Shown: positions 14,701 to 24,209 of the stretch, one piece after another
Position numbering within the stretch: the stretch's first letter is position 1
How the letters are laid out: each line of letters begins with the position of its first letter
Program-made: the position numbers and the translations under genes
From: Streptomyces composti
Lineage (GTDB): Bacteria; Actinomycetota; Actinomycetes; Streptomycetales; Streptomycetaceae
Assembly (NCBI RefSeq): GCF_012034205.1
Contig: NZ_JAATEM010000045.1
Coordinates: 1 to 40,387 of the forward strand
Direction: 5' to 3'
DNA: 40,387 nt
Notes under the pieces: generated by a model
The model's database searches: none
What the model was told of the DNA's origin: nothing
What the model saw: the letters and a program-made list of their open reading frames with translations, nothing else

Positions 14701-16682
14701 CGCTCGCGGGCGTCGTCGCCCAGGTAGTCGGCGCCGTCCGCCTTGGGCATGCGCAGCCCGAAGTCGTAGATCCAGGCCACGCTGCGGTCGGCGCAGCGCA
14801 GCTCGTACGGCCGCTCGTCCACGACCTCGACGCCGAGCCGCTGCAGCACCGGCAGCACCGCCGACAGCGAGACCGCCTCACCCTTGCGGTAGATCTTGAA
14901 GCGCCGCTCCTCGGGGGCCGCGCCCACCGGCTCGTACAGACTGAGCTCGAAGTCCTTGTCCTCGCCGAGCTGCTCCAGGCGCACCAGATCCGCGACCGCG
15001 CTGCGCGGGGTGTGGTCGGCCTTGTAGCCCTCGGGGAAGGCGTTGGCGTAGCGGCGCAGCAGCTCTGCGGCGTGCTCCTCGCCGAACTCGGCGATCAGCG
15101 CCTCGCCGAAACCGTCGGCCCAGGAGCGGGCGGCCTCGACCAGGCGGGCCTCGATGCGCTCCTTGTCGGCGTCGGACAGCTGCGGCAGCTCGGTGCCCTG
15201 CGGTACCCGCACCACGAAGTGCAGCCGGGACAGGATCGACTCGGTGTTCCACGCGGTGAAGTCGACGCTGGTGCCGCCGAGCTCCTCCTTGAGGATGTCG
15301 ATGATCCGCAGCCGGACGCCGGTGGTGTAGCGGTCGCGGGGCAGGTAGACGAGGGCGGAGTAGTAGCGCCCGTACTCGTCCTGGCGCAGGTAGAGCCGCA
15401 GCCGGCGGCGCTCCTGCAGATACAGCACCGAGGTGACGATGGACCGCAGCTCGTCGACCGGCGTCTGGAACAGCTCGTCGCGCGGGTAGGTCTCCAGGAT
15501 CTGCAGCAGGTCGCGCCCGTCGTGGCTGTGCGGGGAGAAGCCGGCCTGCTCCAGGACCTGCTCGACCTTGCGCCGGATCACCGGCACCCGGCGGACGGAC
15601 TCGGTGTAGGCGGCGGAGGAGAACAGCCCGAGGAAACGGCGCTCACCGATGACGTTGCCCTCGGCGTCGAACTTCTTGACGCCGATGTAGTCCAGGTACG
15701 ACGGCCGGTGCACGGTCGCCCGGCTGTTCGCCTTGGTCAGGATCAGCAGCTTGTGCTCACGCGCCTTGGCGCGGACGTCGGCGGGCAGCCGCTCGAAGGA
15801 GGGGCTGACGGGGTGGCCCTCCTCGGTGGCGTGGTGCGGGTCGGAGCGCAGGATGCCGAGACCGGTGCCGGGGATGGCCGCGAGGGAGTCGTCCTCGCGC
15901 AGCTCGTACTCGCGGTAGCCGAGGAAGGTGAAGTGGTCGTCGGCGAGCCAGTGCAGCAGCTCGCGGGCCTCGTCCACCTGCTGCCGGGGCACGTCGTCCG
16001 GGATGGGCTCGTCGGGCAGGGAGTCGGCCAGCGAGGTCGCGGCCTGCCGCATCTTCCCCCAGTCCTCCACGGCCTCACGGACGTCGGAGAGCACCCGCAG
16101 CAGATCGGCGGTGATCTGCTTCAGATCGCCGCGGTCGGTCTCGCGGTCGATCTCCACGTGGATCCAGGACTCGACGTGGGCGTCGTGCGGAAGGCTGTCG
16201 GCGGCGGGCGGGTCGGTGAGGATCTCGACGAGCTTGCCGGTGACGTCACGGCGCACCACGATCTGCGGGTGGATCACCACATGGATGCCGCGGCCCTGCC
16301 GGGTCAGCTCATTGGTGACGGAGTCGACGAGGAAGGGCATGTCGTCGGTGACGACCTCGACCACGGAGTGGCTGCAGGTCCAGCCGTTCTCCTCGACGGT
16401 CGGCGTGTGGACCCGCACATTGGCCGTGCCCTGCGGACGGTTCTCGGCCAGCCGGAGGTGCGAGACAGCGGCTCCGAAGATGTCGACCGGGTCGCGGTCG
16501 ACGAGGTCCTCCGGGGCGGTGTGCAGGTAGTAGCGCTGGAGGAACGCGAGCACGGATTCCCGGTCGGGCATGCCCTCGTCCGCCGTCCCAGTCGGTAGTT
16601 TCCCCCCGGCCGGGCTGTTCTCAGCTACCCGGGCAGCCCGATCGAGCAGCTCGGCCTTGGCTTCGTCCAGCTTGGTCTGCAT
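11754..16682 (-). CDS. gdhB: NAD-specific glutamate dehydrogenase, 180-kDa class
   Basis: 1642 residues, matching the very large NAD-GDH class first described in Streptomyces clavuligerus. It oxidatively deaminates glutamate to 2-oxoglutarate and ammonia with NAD, for amino-acid catabolism in the cytosol. The long N-terminal part (about 1-700) carries the regulatory ACT-like segments ('CSHSVVEVVTDDMPFLVDSVTNELTRQG', 'DDVPRQQVDEARELLHWLADDHFTFLGYREY'). The catalytic core includes 'RFGKVARGGLRWSDRREDFRTE', PVGAKGGF at 872-879 with the substrate-binding lysine, and the nucleotide region 'GIGDMSGDVFGNGMLLSEHIRLVAAFDHRHIF'. A helical C-terminal domain follows. AGGAG lies 10 nt before the ATG. It is monocistronic: long untranslated region upstream, hairpin downstream. 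Confidence 0.97.
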   Translation of the reverse strand: MQTKLDEAKAELLDRAARVAENSPAGGKLPTGTADEGMPDRESVLAFLQRYYLHTAPEDLVDRDPVDIFGAAVSHLRLAENRPQGTANVRVHTPTVEENGWTCSHSVVEVVTDDMPFLVDSVTNELTRQGRGIHVVIHPQIVVRRDVTGKLVEILTDPPAADSLPHDAHVESWIHVEIDRETDRGDLKQITADLLRVLSDVREAVEDWGKMRQAATSLADSLPDEPIPDDVPRQQVDEARELLHWLADDHFTFLGYREYELREDDSLAAIPGTGLGILRSDPHHATEEGHPVSPSFERLPADVRAKAREHKLLILTKANSRATVHRPSYLDYIGVKKFDAEGNVIGERRFLGLFSSAAYTESVRRVPVIRRKVEQVLEQAGFSPHSHDGRDLLQILETYPRDELFQTPVDELRSIVTSVLYLQERRRLRLYLRQDEYGRYYSALVYLPRDRYTTGVRLRIIDILKEELGGTSVDFTAWNTESILSRLHFVVRVPQGTELPQLSDADKERIEARLVEAARSWADGFGEALIAEFGEEHAAELLRRYANAFPEGYKADHTPRSAVADLVRLEQLGEDKDFELSLYEPVGAAPEERRFKIYRKGEAVSLSAVLPVLQRLGVEVVDERPYELRCADRSVAWIYDFGLRMPKADGADYLGDDARERFQEAFAATWTGKAENDGFNSLVLAAGLTWRQAMVLRAYAKYLRQAGSTFSQDYMEDTLRNNVHTTRLLVSLFEARMSPDRQRAGYELVDALLEELDAALDQVASLDEDRILRSFLTVIKATLRTNFFQEASGGKPHDYVSMKFDPQAIPDLPAPRPAYEIWVYSPRVEGVHLRFGKVARGGLRWSDRREDFRTEILGLVKAQMVKNTVIVPVGAKGGFVAKQLPDPSVDREAWMAEGIAAYRTFISALLDITDNMVGGEVVPPADVVRHDGDDTYLVVAADKGTATFSDIANEVAQSYNFWLGDAFASGGSAGYDHKGMGITARGAWESVKRHFRELGLDTQTEDFTVVGIGDMSGDVFGNGMLLSEHIRLVAAFDHRHIFIDPDPDPATSYAERRRLFELPRSSWEDYNTDLISAGGGVFPRSAKSIPVNSQIREALGIEQGVTKMTPADLMRAILKAPVDLLWNGGIGTYVKASTESHADVGDKANDAIRVDGKDLRVRVVGEGGNLGLTQLGRIEFALHGGRINTDAIDNSAGVDCSDHEVNIKILLNGLVAEGDMTVKQRNKLLAEMTDEVGRLVLRNNYAQNTAIANALAQSKDMVHAQARFMKHLVREGRLDRGLEFLPTDRQIRERLANGHGLTGPETAVLLAYTKITVAEELLYTSLPDDPYLKSLLHAYFPSALRERFPERIDSHPLRREIITTVLVNDTVNTGGTTYLHRMREETGASLEEIVRAQTAARAIFRSSVVWDAVEELDNKVQAEVQTRIRLHSRRLVERGTRWLLNNRPQPLELQETVDFFSERVEQVWSQLPKLLRGADLDWYQKIHDELTDAGVPEELATRVAGFSSAFPTLDIVSVADRMGKEPLEVAEVYYDLADRLRITQLMDRIIELPRADRWQSMARAAIREDLYAAHAAVTADVLAVGNGSDTPHQRFKLWEQKNAALLARARATLDEIHNSDSFDLANLSVAMRTMRTLLRAHT

Positions 16683-17430
16683 TGTCCTCTGGCTCCTGTC
16701 GCGCGCCGTTGCGTGACGTAGAAGGAAATACGGTCTCTGCCCTGGCGGTGCGGTGATACGACACGGGGTGTCCGGTCTGTTCCGACGCTATGCCGCGAGG
16801 TGAGATGAGCGGGGGGATATGAGCCACATTTGAGCTGCCGGCCGGTCTCGGCCGTGGCACCGGCAGGTGGATGGATGGCGTCCCGGGAGTGCTGCGCGCC
16901 CCCTCCCGCCCGCGAGGACCAGCGATCGCCGCCCGGGCACGGATGTCGTCCGTGCACGCCGGGCGCAGGGCGGGGACACCGATGTCCCCGCGAGCTATCG
17001 CGCTGATCACGCCACCAGGCTATCGCCCTGTGCAGGGGGCCCGTCATGAGCCGTATGTGTACAAAACCGGGGGGTGAACTTTGACGTTCTGCACAGTGCG
17101 GGCCCCTTGCGGGGGGCGTATCGGCGCGGGGAGGCGCGGTACCCCGCAGCGGGGCCGCACCACTGCCCGCAGCCGCGCACGGCGCTCGACCGGCCACCGG
17201 TCCTGGCGTGCCGCAGGCGCGCGCGGCGGGCAGGGGACGGGGTGGTGGTGTCCGCCCGCAGCGGCCGGCGCGTCAGCCGCAGAACCCTTGAAGCGACCGA
17301 TTCCGCGCCAGACCGAGGACACACACCACCACCCCGGCCCCGACGCACCCACCCCCCGCAGGCGCTACACGCACCCCCACCGGAGCCGCAGCCGCAGGCA
17401 TCGGACAGCAACCCCCACCGGGCCGCAGAC
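16683..17430. other. Gene-free region upstream of gdhB
   Basis: I see no supportable gene in this stretch. It must hold the gdhB promoter. A candidate minus-strand pair is TTCACC near 17077 with TACGGC 17 nt further, a weak match. GACAC-GGG-GTGTC at 16760-16772 is a small palindrome inside the leader. From about 17300 the plus strand becomes C- and A-rich and grades into the tandem array that follows. Confidence 0.5.
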
Positions 17431-17760
17431 ACAACCGAACGCGCACCGCCACGAGTCACCCGCAGACACCGGAGATCACGCACCCCCACCCACCCGCAGG
17501 CACAACCGAACGCGCACCGCCACGAGTCACCCGCAGACACCGGAGACCGCGCACCCCCACCCACCCACAGGCACAACCGAACGCGCACCGCCACGAGTCA
17601 CCCGCAGACACCGGAGATCACGCACCCCCACCCACCCGCAGGCGAGACCGAACGCCCACCCCCACCGGGCCGTCGGCCGCAGACACAACCGAACGCCCGC
17701 CCCCACCGGGCCGCGGGCCGCAGGCACAGCCGAACGCACACCCCCGCCGGGCCGCACCCG
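17431..17760. repeat. Tandem array: three 71-bp units then nearly three 41-bp units
   Basis: The 71-bp copies start at 17431, 17502 and 17573, all beginning ACAACCGAACGC. Copies 1 and 3 are identical and copy 2 differs at three positions. Related 41-bp units start at 17644, 17685 and 17726, the last incomplete and ending four bases before the HAD gene's stop codon. Both periods leave a remainder of 2 when divided by 3, so open frames through the array shift every unit and are not proteins. The minus strand is G-rich, with runs such as GGGTGGGTGGGGG in each 71-bp unit. The position is downstream of the HAD gene and upstream of gdhB. Confidence 0.93.
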
Positions 17761-17764
17761 AGCG

Positions 17765-18430
17765 TCATGCCGCCAGGCGCTCCGCCTCGGCCACGGCCTC
17801 CGCCAGCGTGTCGACCACAGGGACGCCGACCGCCTCCAGGCTGGCCCGCCCGTGCGAGCCGCCGGTGTACAGCACCGCCCGCGCGCCCACGGCCCGCGCG
17901 GCCAGCGCGTCGTCCGCCGCGTCGCCGATCACCACCGTCCGCGCAGGATCGACATCCCCCAGCGCCGCCACATGCCGGACCATGTGCTCCGCCTTGCTCC
18001 CCCCGGAGGGCCCCGTCCGCCCGTCGACCCGCACGAAGTGCGGCTCGATCCCGAAGGCCCTCACCAGCGGCACCAGCTCCTCGTGCCCGTACATGCTCAG
18101 GATGGACTGACTCCGCCCCGCCGCCGCCCACCCGGAGAGCAGGTCCTCCACACCCTCCGCCAGCGAGCACAGCGCCCGGTGCTCCGTGTAGTGCCGGTGG
18201 AAGGTCGCATCCATGACCTCCCACTCCTCCTCGCTGGGCAACCGGCCCAGCAGCCGCTCGTAGAACTTCGGCACCGGCACGCAGTACAGCTCCCGGTACC
18301 GCTCCAGCGTGATCGGCTCCAGCCCCAGCTCCGTGAAGGCCGCGTTCGTCGCCCCGATGATCGCGTCGACGTCGTGGAACAGCGTCCCGTTCCAGTCCCA
18401 GACGATGTGCGCGTTCGCCTGCATCCCCAT
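17765..18430 (-). CDS. HAD-family hydrolase with DxN nucleophile motif
   Basis: 221 residues (ATG at 18430, with a second in-frame ATG two codons later). Motif I is WDWNGT with nucleophile Asp12, but the usual second Asp is Asn14. Motif II Ser is around 'SILSMYG', Lys is in 'GSKAEHM', and motif IV acids are in 'VIGDAADDALAARAVG'. The cap region between residues 20 and 90 is helical, so it looks like a Gph/phosphoglycolate-phosphatase-type subfamily I member. The second Asp is the general acid in HAD phosphatases, so its loss suggests altered activity. The substrate is unknown. Its 3' end runs straight into the tandem repeat array. Confidence 0.88.
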   Translation of the reverse strand: MGMQANAHIVWDWNGTLFHDVDAIIGATNAAFTELGLEPITLERYRELYCVPVPKFYERLLGRLPSEEEWEVMDATFHRHYTEHRALCSLAEGVEDLLSGWAAAGRSQSILSMYGHEELVPLVRAFGIEPHFVRVDGRTGPSGGSKAEHMVRHVAALGDVDPARTVVIGDAADDALAARAVGARAVLYTGGSHGRASLEAVGVPVVDTLAEAVAEAERLAA

Positions 18431-18522
18431 GAACGCAACCTACCCGCCCTCACCGACAATCAGGAGAACGGCAGGTCAGCAGCACCTTGCGCGCGTGCGC
18501 TCCCGCTTCTGCGCGCTCGCCC

Positions 18523-19038
18523 TCAGCCGGCCTCGCCGGAACCGACGAGGTTCGGGATCTCCTGCGTGGCGTACCAGAGCAGCTCGTGATCCTCCGCACC
18601 GTCCACGACGAACTGCGCGTCATCGTCCCCGGCATCCGCCGCCGCAAGCGCCTCGGCCGCCGCGCTCACATCCGCCTCCGCGTCCTCCGCGTCCACATGC
18701 ACCGCGGCCGCCTTGGACAGCGCGACATCCCCGTCCACCCGCACCTCGCCCAGCGTGGCCGGGTCGAGCCCCGGCTCGGCCGAGGCCGCCTTGTCGGGCA
18801 CGTCGACGGCGACCACGACCCGCCGCCTGGGCGCGTCGGGGTCCGCCGCCAGCAGCCTGAGCGAGGCCAGCGCCGCCCGGCTCAGCGCGGCGTACTCCAG
18901 CTCCTCGAGGTCCTCCGAGACGTACCACTCGCGCAGTGCGGGCGTGACGGCGTACGCAGGGAACGGCCCCTTCGCCAGCTGCCCCGTCCGGTACGCCTCG
19001 GCAAGCCCGGGAAGGGTCAGGGGGACGTAGACGCGCAT
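18523..19038 (-). CDS. DUF6912 family protein
   Basis: 171 residues from the ATG at 19038 (GAAAG 8 nt upstream). The N-terminus 'MRVYVPLTLPGLAEAYRTG' and the strand-helix pattern 'RRRVVVAVDVPDK' ... 'EVRVDGDVALSKAAAVHVD' match a conserved actinobacterial protein of unknown function that is often found near secA. The middle is rich in acidic and Ala residues, and the C-terminus is 'DHELLWYATQEIPNLVG'. It has no membrane span. It lies 92 nt upstream of the HAD gene on the same strand and is divergent from the Rv3235-like gene. I can suggest no function. Confidence 0.8.
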   Translation of the reverse strand: MRVYVPLTLPGLAEAYRTGQLAKGPFPAYAVTPALREWYVSEDLEELEYAALSRAALASLRLLAADPDAPRRRVVVAVDVPDKAASAEPGLDPATLGEVRVDGDVALSKAAAVHVDAEDAEADVSAAAEALAAADAGDDDAQFVVDGAEDHELLWYATQEIPNLVGSGEAG

Positions 19039-19358
19039 GAAGGCCGCTTTCGTGGTCAGAACCGTTGACGGGGCCTTCAGGATACGCGCGGTCGGTCCCC
19101 CTTCGAGTTGCCCTCCACACCCCCGGCCCCGTCCACCACCGTCCGCCCCTTCACCCGCCTCGCCCGCTCCCTCTCGCGGTCTCCCCGGCCCCCGGCCACC
19201 CGGATAGGTGAATCTCCGGCCCCTCCCCGGCTCGCCGGCCACGCCTTGCCGCCGCCCCCGCCCGCCCCGTACAAGATCACCGACCACGAAGTTACCGCCC
19301 GGTACCGCCGGCCTCCCCCGGCCGGTCACCCACCCCCGGGCCGTCGAACGGGGACCCC
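19039..19358. other. Divergent intergenic region
   Basis: 320 bases between the DUF6912 gene (minus) and the Rv3235-like gene (plus). It is C-rich on the plus strand, like the following gene's 5' half. I see no clean promoter boxes, no strong hairpin and no additional gene; open frames here lack start context and family features. Confidence 0.4.
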
Positions 19359-20024
19359 ATGAACAAGGTCATGACCAGGACCCAGATCAGTGCAGCCGCA
19401 ACCATCCGCCCCACCGGATCCGCCGTGGCCCGCCCCACCGGCACCACCCCGCCCCGCATCCCCTCCGGCCGCCCTCCGGCCACCACCCCCGCCGGCGGGC
19501 GCGGACGCCCCGGCACGTGGACCGGCTCCACCCGCCCCGGCGACAACCGCCCGCCGTCCCACCGGACCCGGACCCCCGCCCAGCACACCCGGACCACCCC
19601 CAGCCGGCGCACCCGCCGCTCACCCGCCCGGGTCCCGGCCCCCCGCACCGGAACGCCCACGCTCCCCACCCCGTCCGGCACGGCCGCCCCTCGCCTCCCC
19701 CAGCTCCGCCCCACCGACCACTTCGCCGAGCTGCTCCTCGCCGTGCTCAGCGGCCAGCGCCCCGTGCACGCCATGCTGCGGCACACCGCGGGCCCGGCCT
19801 ACGACGAGCTGGCACGCCTCGCCGAGCTTGGCCCTCTGCGCATCCGGGGCACACGCGGGCTGCGGCCCGTGGTGCGGGACGTCGGCTGGTTCGTCCCCCG
19901 CGAGGGCGCCCTGGAGGTCTTCGCCCGGATCGCCGCCGGCGACAGGCTGCGCGCCCTGGCCTTCCGGCTGGAACAGGGCCGCGATCTGCGCTGGCGCTGC
20001 ACGGCGGTGGAAGTGGGCGCCTGA
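19359..20024 (+). CDS. Rv3235-family protein
   Basis: 221 residues with two parts. Residues 1 to about 115 are a low-complexity Pro/Thr/Arg-rich, presumably disordered segment. Residues about 118-221 form a conserved domain: 'HFAELLLAVLSGQRPVHAMLRHTAGPAYDELARLAELG' and, at the end, 'GDRLRALAFRLEQGRDLRWRCTAVEVG'. This domain is the actinobacterial Rv3235 type, encoded next to secA in mycobacteria and streptomycetes alike, converging on it here. A link to SecA or secretion is guilt by association only. ATGs at 19359 and 19371 are both possible; GGGGA precedes the first. Confidence 0.8.
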   Translation: MNKVMTRTQISAAATIRPTGSAVARPTGTTPPRIPSGRPPATTPAGGRGRPGTWTGSTRPGDNRPPSHRTRTPAQHTRTTPSRRTRRSPARVPAPRTGTPTLPTPSGTAAPRLPQLRPTDHFAELLLAVLSGQRPVHAMLRHTAGPAYDELARLAELGPLRIRGTRGLRPVVRDVGWFVPREGALEVFARIAAGDRLRALAFRLEQGRDLRWRCTAVEVGA

Positions 20025-20102
20025 TCGCCCCTCCCCCTGCCCTCAGCGGCCAGAGGTACTGCCCCGAACCCCCGAGGGCCGGGCCGTCTCCTCGACTCAA
20101 AC

Positions 20103-20142
20103 CCGAGGGCCGGGCAACCGCACTCGGTTGCCCGGCCCTCGG
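20103..20142. terminator. Perfect 18-bp bidirectional hairpin
   Basis: CCGAGGGCCGGGCAACCG (20103-20120) pairs with its exact complement (20125-20142) around a CACT loop, between the convergent Rv3235-like gene and secA. The left-arm core CCGAGGGCCGGGC is also duplicated at 20072-20084, giving an alternative pairing partner. Confidence 0.9.
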
Positions 20143-20198
20143 CCTGCTGCTCAGCACACTCCCCGAAGGGGGACGCTCCCCTCACCGAGGAGCCGCGC

Positions 20199-23039
<2,841 letters not shown>

Positions 23040-23522
23040 GGGGGTTGGTCTCCTTGCCGGTCGGGCCTGGGACGGTCGGTTTCCGTTTCAGTGACTGAGC
23101 AACGGCCATCGTATGCGAGGACCCCGCCACGCCGGGAGGCCTGCCGTGTCGGCGGTCCTCGGTGCTCGCCACATGGCGGTCATCCATGAGGTCGTCCACG
23201 GGGACATGGGTCGGACGGTACAGGTCATGGGTCGGACGGCTGTTTCACGTAGGGACAACGTCCGAGCGTCCCGGAAAGTGCCGCCCCGCCTCCGTGAATG
23301 ACGCGAAGGGTGACAGGCGGCTCACCCACGGCGAACGTTTCCGGGGCCGGCTCCGCCCACGTCGGGCGAGCCACGGGAACTCTGCCCACGGCGAACATCG
23401 GCGGACGTCCCCCCACGGGACTCCGCCGGCGACGTCGCGACAGGCAGGACGGCTGTGGCGGCGCTCACGGCCGGCGACGAAACAGATGGCGGCGTTCCCC
23501 GGCCGGGGAGGAGAATCGGCCG
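23040..23522. other. Divergent region between secA and the acetyltransferase gene
   Basis: 483 bases with no convincing gene. CATGGGTCGGACGG occurs twice, at 23205-23218 and 23226-23239 (21-nt period). CCCACGGCGAAC occurs at 23325-23336 and 23385-23396 (60-nt period). TGTTTCACGT at 23241-23250 equals the left ten bases of the ParB site parS, but the right half is not conserved. The secA promoter must lie here. A -10-like TACGAT (minus strand, 23115-23110) has no good -35 partner. Confidence 0.45.
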
Positions 23523-24092
23523 ATGGAACCCGTCACGCTCACCACCGACCGTCTGACGCTGCGCACCGTGGGTCCGCAGGACACGGAGGCCGTCTACGCG
23601 GCTTGTCAGGACCCGGACATCCAGCGCTGGACCACGATCCCCTCCCCGTACCTGCCCGAGCACGCGAAGGGTTTCACCGAGCAGCTGGCCCCGGACGGCT
23701 GGGCGAACGGGTCGATGTTCACGTTCGGTGTCTTCCCGACCACGGGGGAGCTGGCCGGCATGCTCGGCATCACCTCGCGCTCCCTCGGCGTGGGCGAGAT
23801 CGGTTTCTGGGCCGCCAAGGAGCACCGCGGCAACGGCTACATCACCGAGGCCGTCGTCACCGCCGCCCGCTGGGCCTTCACCCGGATCTCCATGGACCGG
23901 CTGGAGTGGCGCGCCGAGGTGGGCAACCTGGCCTCGCGCGCGGTGGCCGAACGTGCGGGCTTCACCGTCGAGGGCACCCTGCGTGCGGCGCTCAACAACA
24001 AGGGCGTGCTGCGGGACTGCTGGGTCGGCTCCCTGCTCCCCTCCGACCTGGGGCTCACCTCCAGCACCCCCTACGTGCCGGCGCCGCGCTGA
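23523..24092 (+). CDS. GNAT family N-acetyltransferase (RimJ/RimL type)
   Basis: 189 residues from the ATG at 23523, with GGGAGGAG 9 nt upstream; the open frame beyond that lacks family residues. The start 'LTTDRLTLRTVGPQDTEAVYAACQDPDIQRW' is typical of Acetyltransf_3 proteins that acetylate protein N-termini or small amines using acetyl-CoA. The CoA pyrophosphate loop is 'AKEHRGNGYITEAV', followed by 'LEWRAEVGNLASRAVAERAGFTVEG'. The substrate cannot be read from sequence. A short hairpin follows the stop. Confidence 0.9.
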   Translation: MEPVTLTTDRLTLRTVGPQDTEAVYAACQDPDIQRWTTIPSPYLPEHAKGFTEQLAPDGWANGSMFTFGVFPTTGELAGMLGITSRSLGVGEIGFWAAKEHRGNGYITEAVVTAARWAFTRISMDRLEWRAEVGNLASRAVAERAGFTVEGTLRAALNNKGVLRDCWVGSLLPSDLGLTSSTPYVPAPR

Positions 24093-24094
24093 GC

Positions 24095-24114
24095 CACGGG
24101 GTCACCGCCCCGTG
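24095..24114 (+). terminator. Short hairpin after the acetyltransferase gene
   Basis: CACGGGG (24095-24101) pairs perfectly with CCCCGTG (24108-24114) around a 6-nt loop, starting 3 nt after the stop codon. Confidence 0.5.
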
Positions 24115-24209
24115 AGGTCCGGGACGCCTGGCCGGTGAGGTCCCGGATGCCCGACCGGCCGGCTCCGGTCCGGAGGCGTTGTCAGTGGCTGCCTCTATCG
24201 TGCGGACGT

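Noticed and set aside
10668..16598. A plus-strand frame open for nearly 2000 codons opposite gdhB
   Set aside because: It is a codon-bias shadow: with third positions almost always G or C, the antisense frame lacks stops. The predicted protein is low-complexity Val/Gly/Asp/Arg with no family features, while gdhB on the other strand is unmistakable.
17431..17760. CRISPR array
   Set aside because: The units are contiguous with no unique spacers, unit length is too large, and no cas gene is present.
17081..18589. Long plus-strand open frames through the 71-bp array
   Set aside because: Each repeat unit is read in a different frame, and the frame then runs antisense through the HAD gene. No ribosome site or domain.
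23241..23257. parS-like site near secA
   Set aside because: TGTTTCACGT matches the left ten bases of parS, but the right half needs an inserted base and still mismatches, so ParB binding is unlikely.
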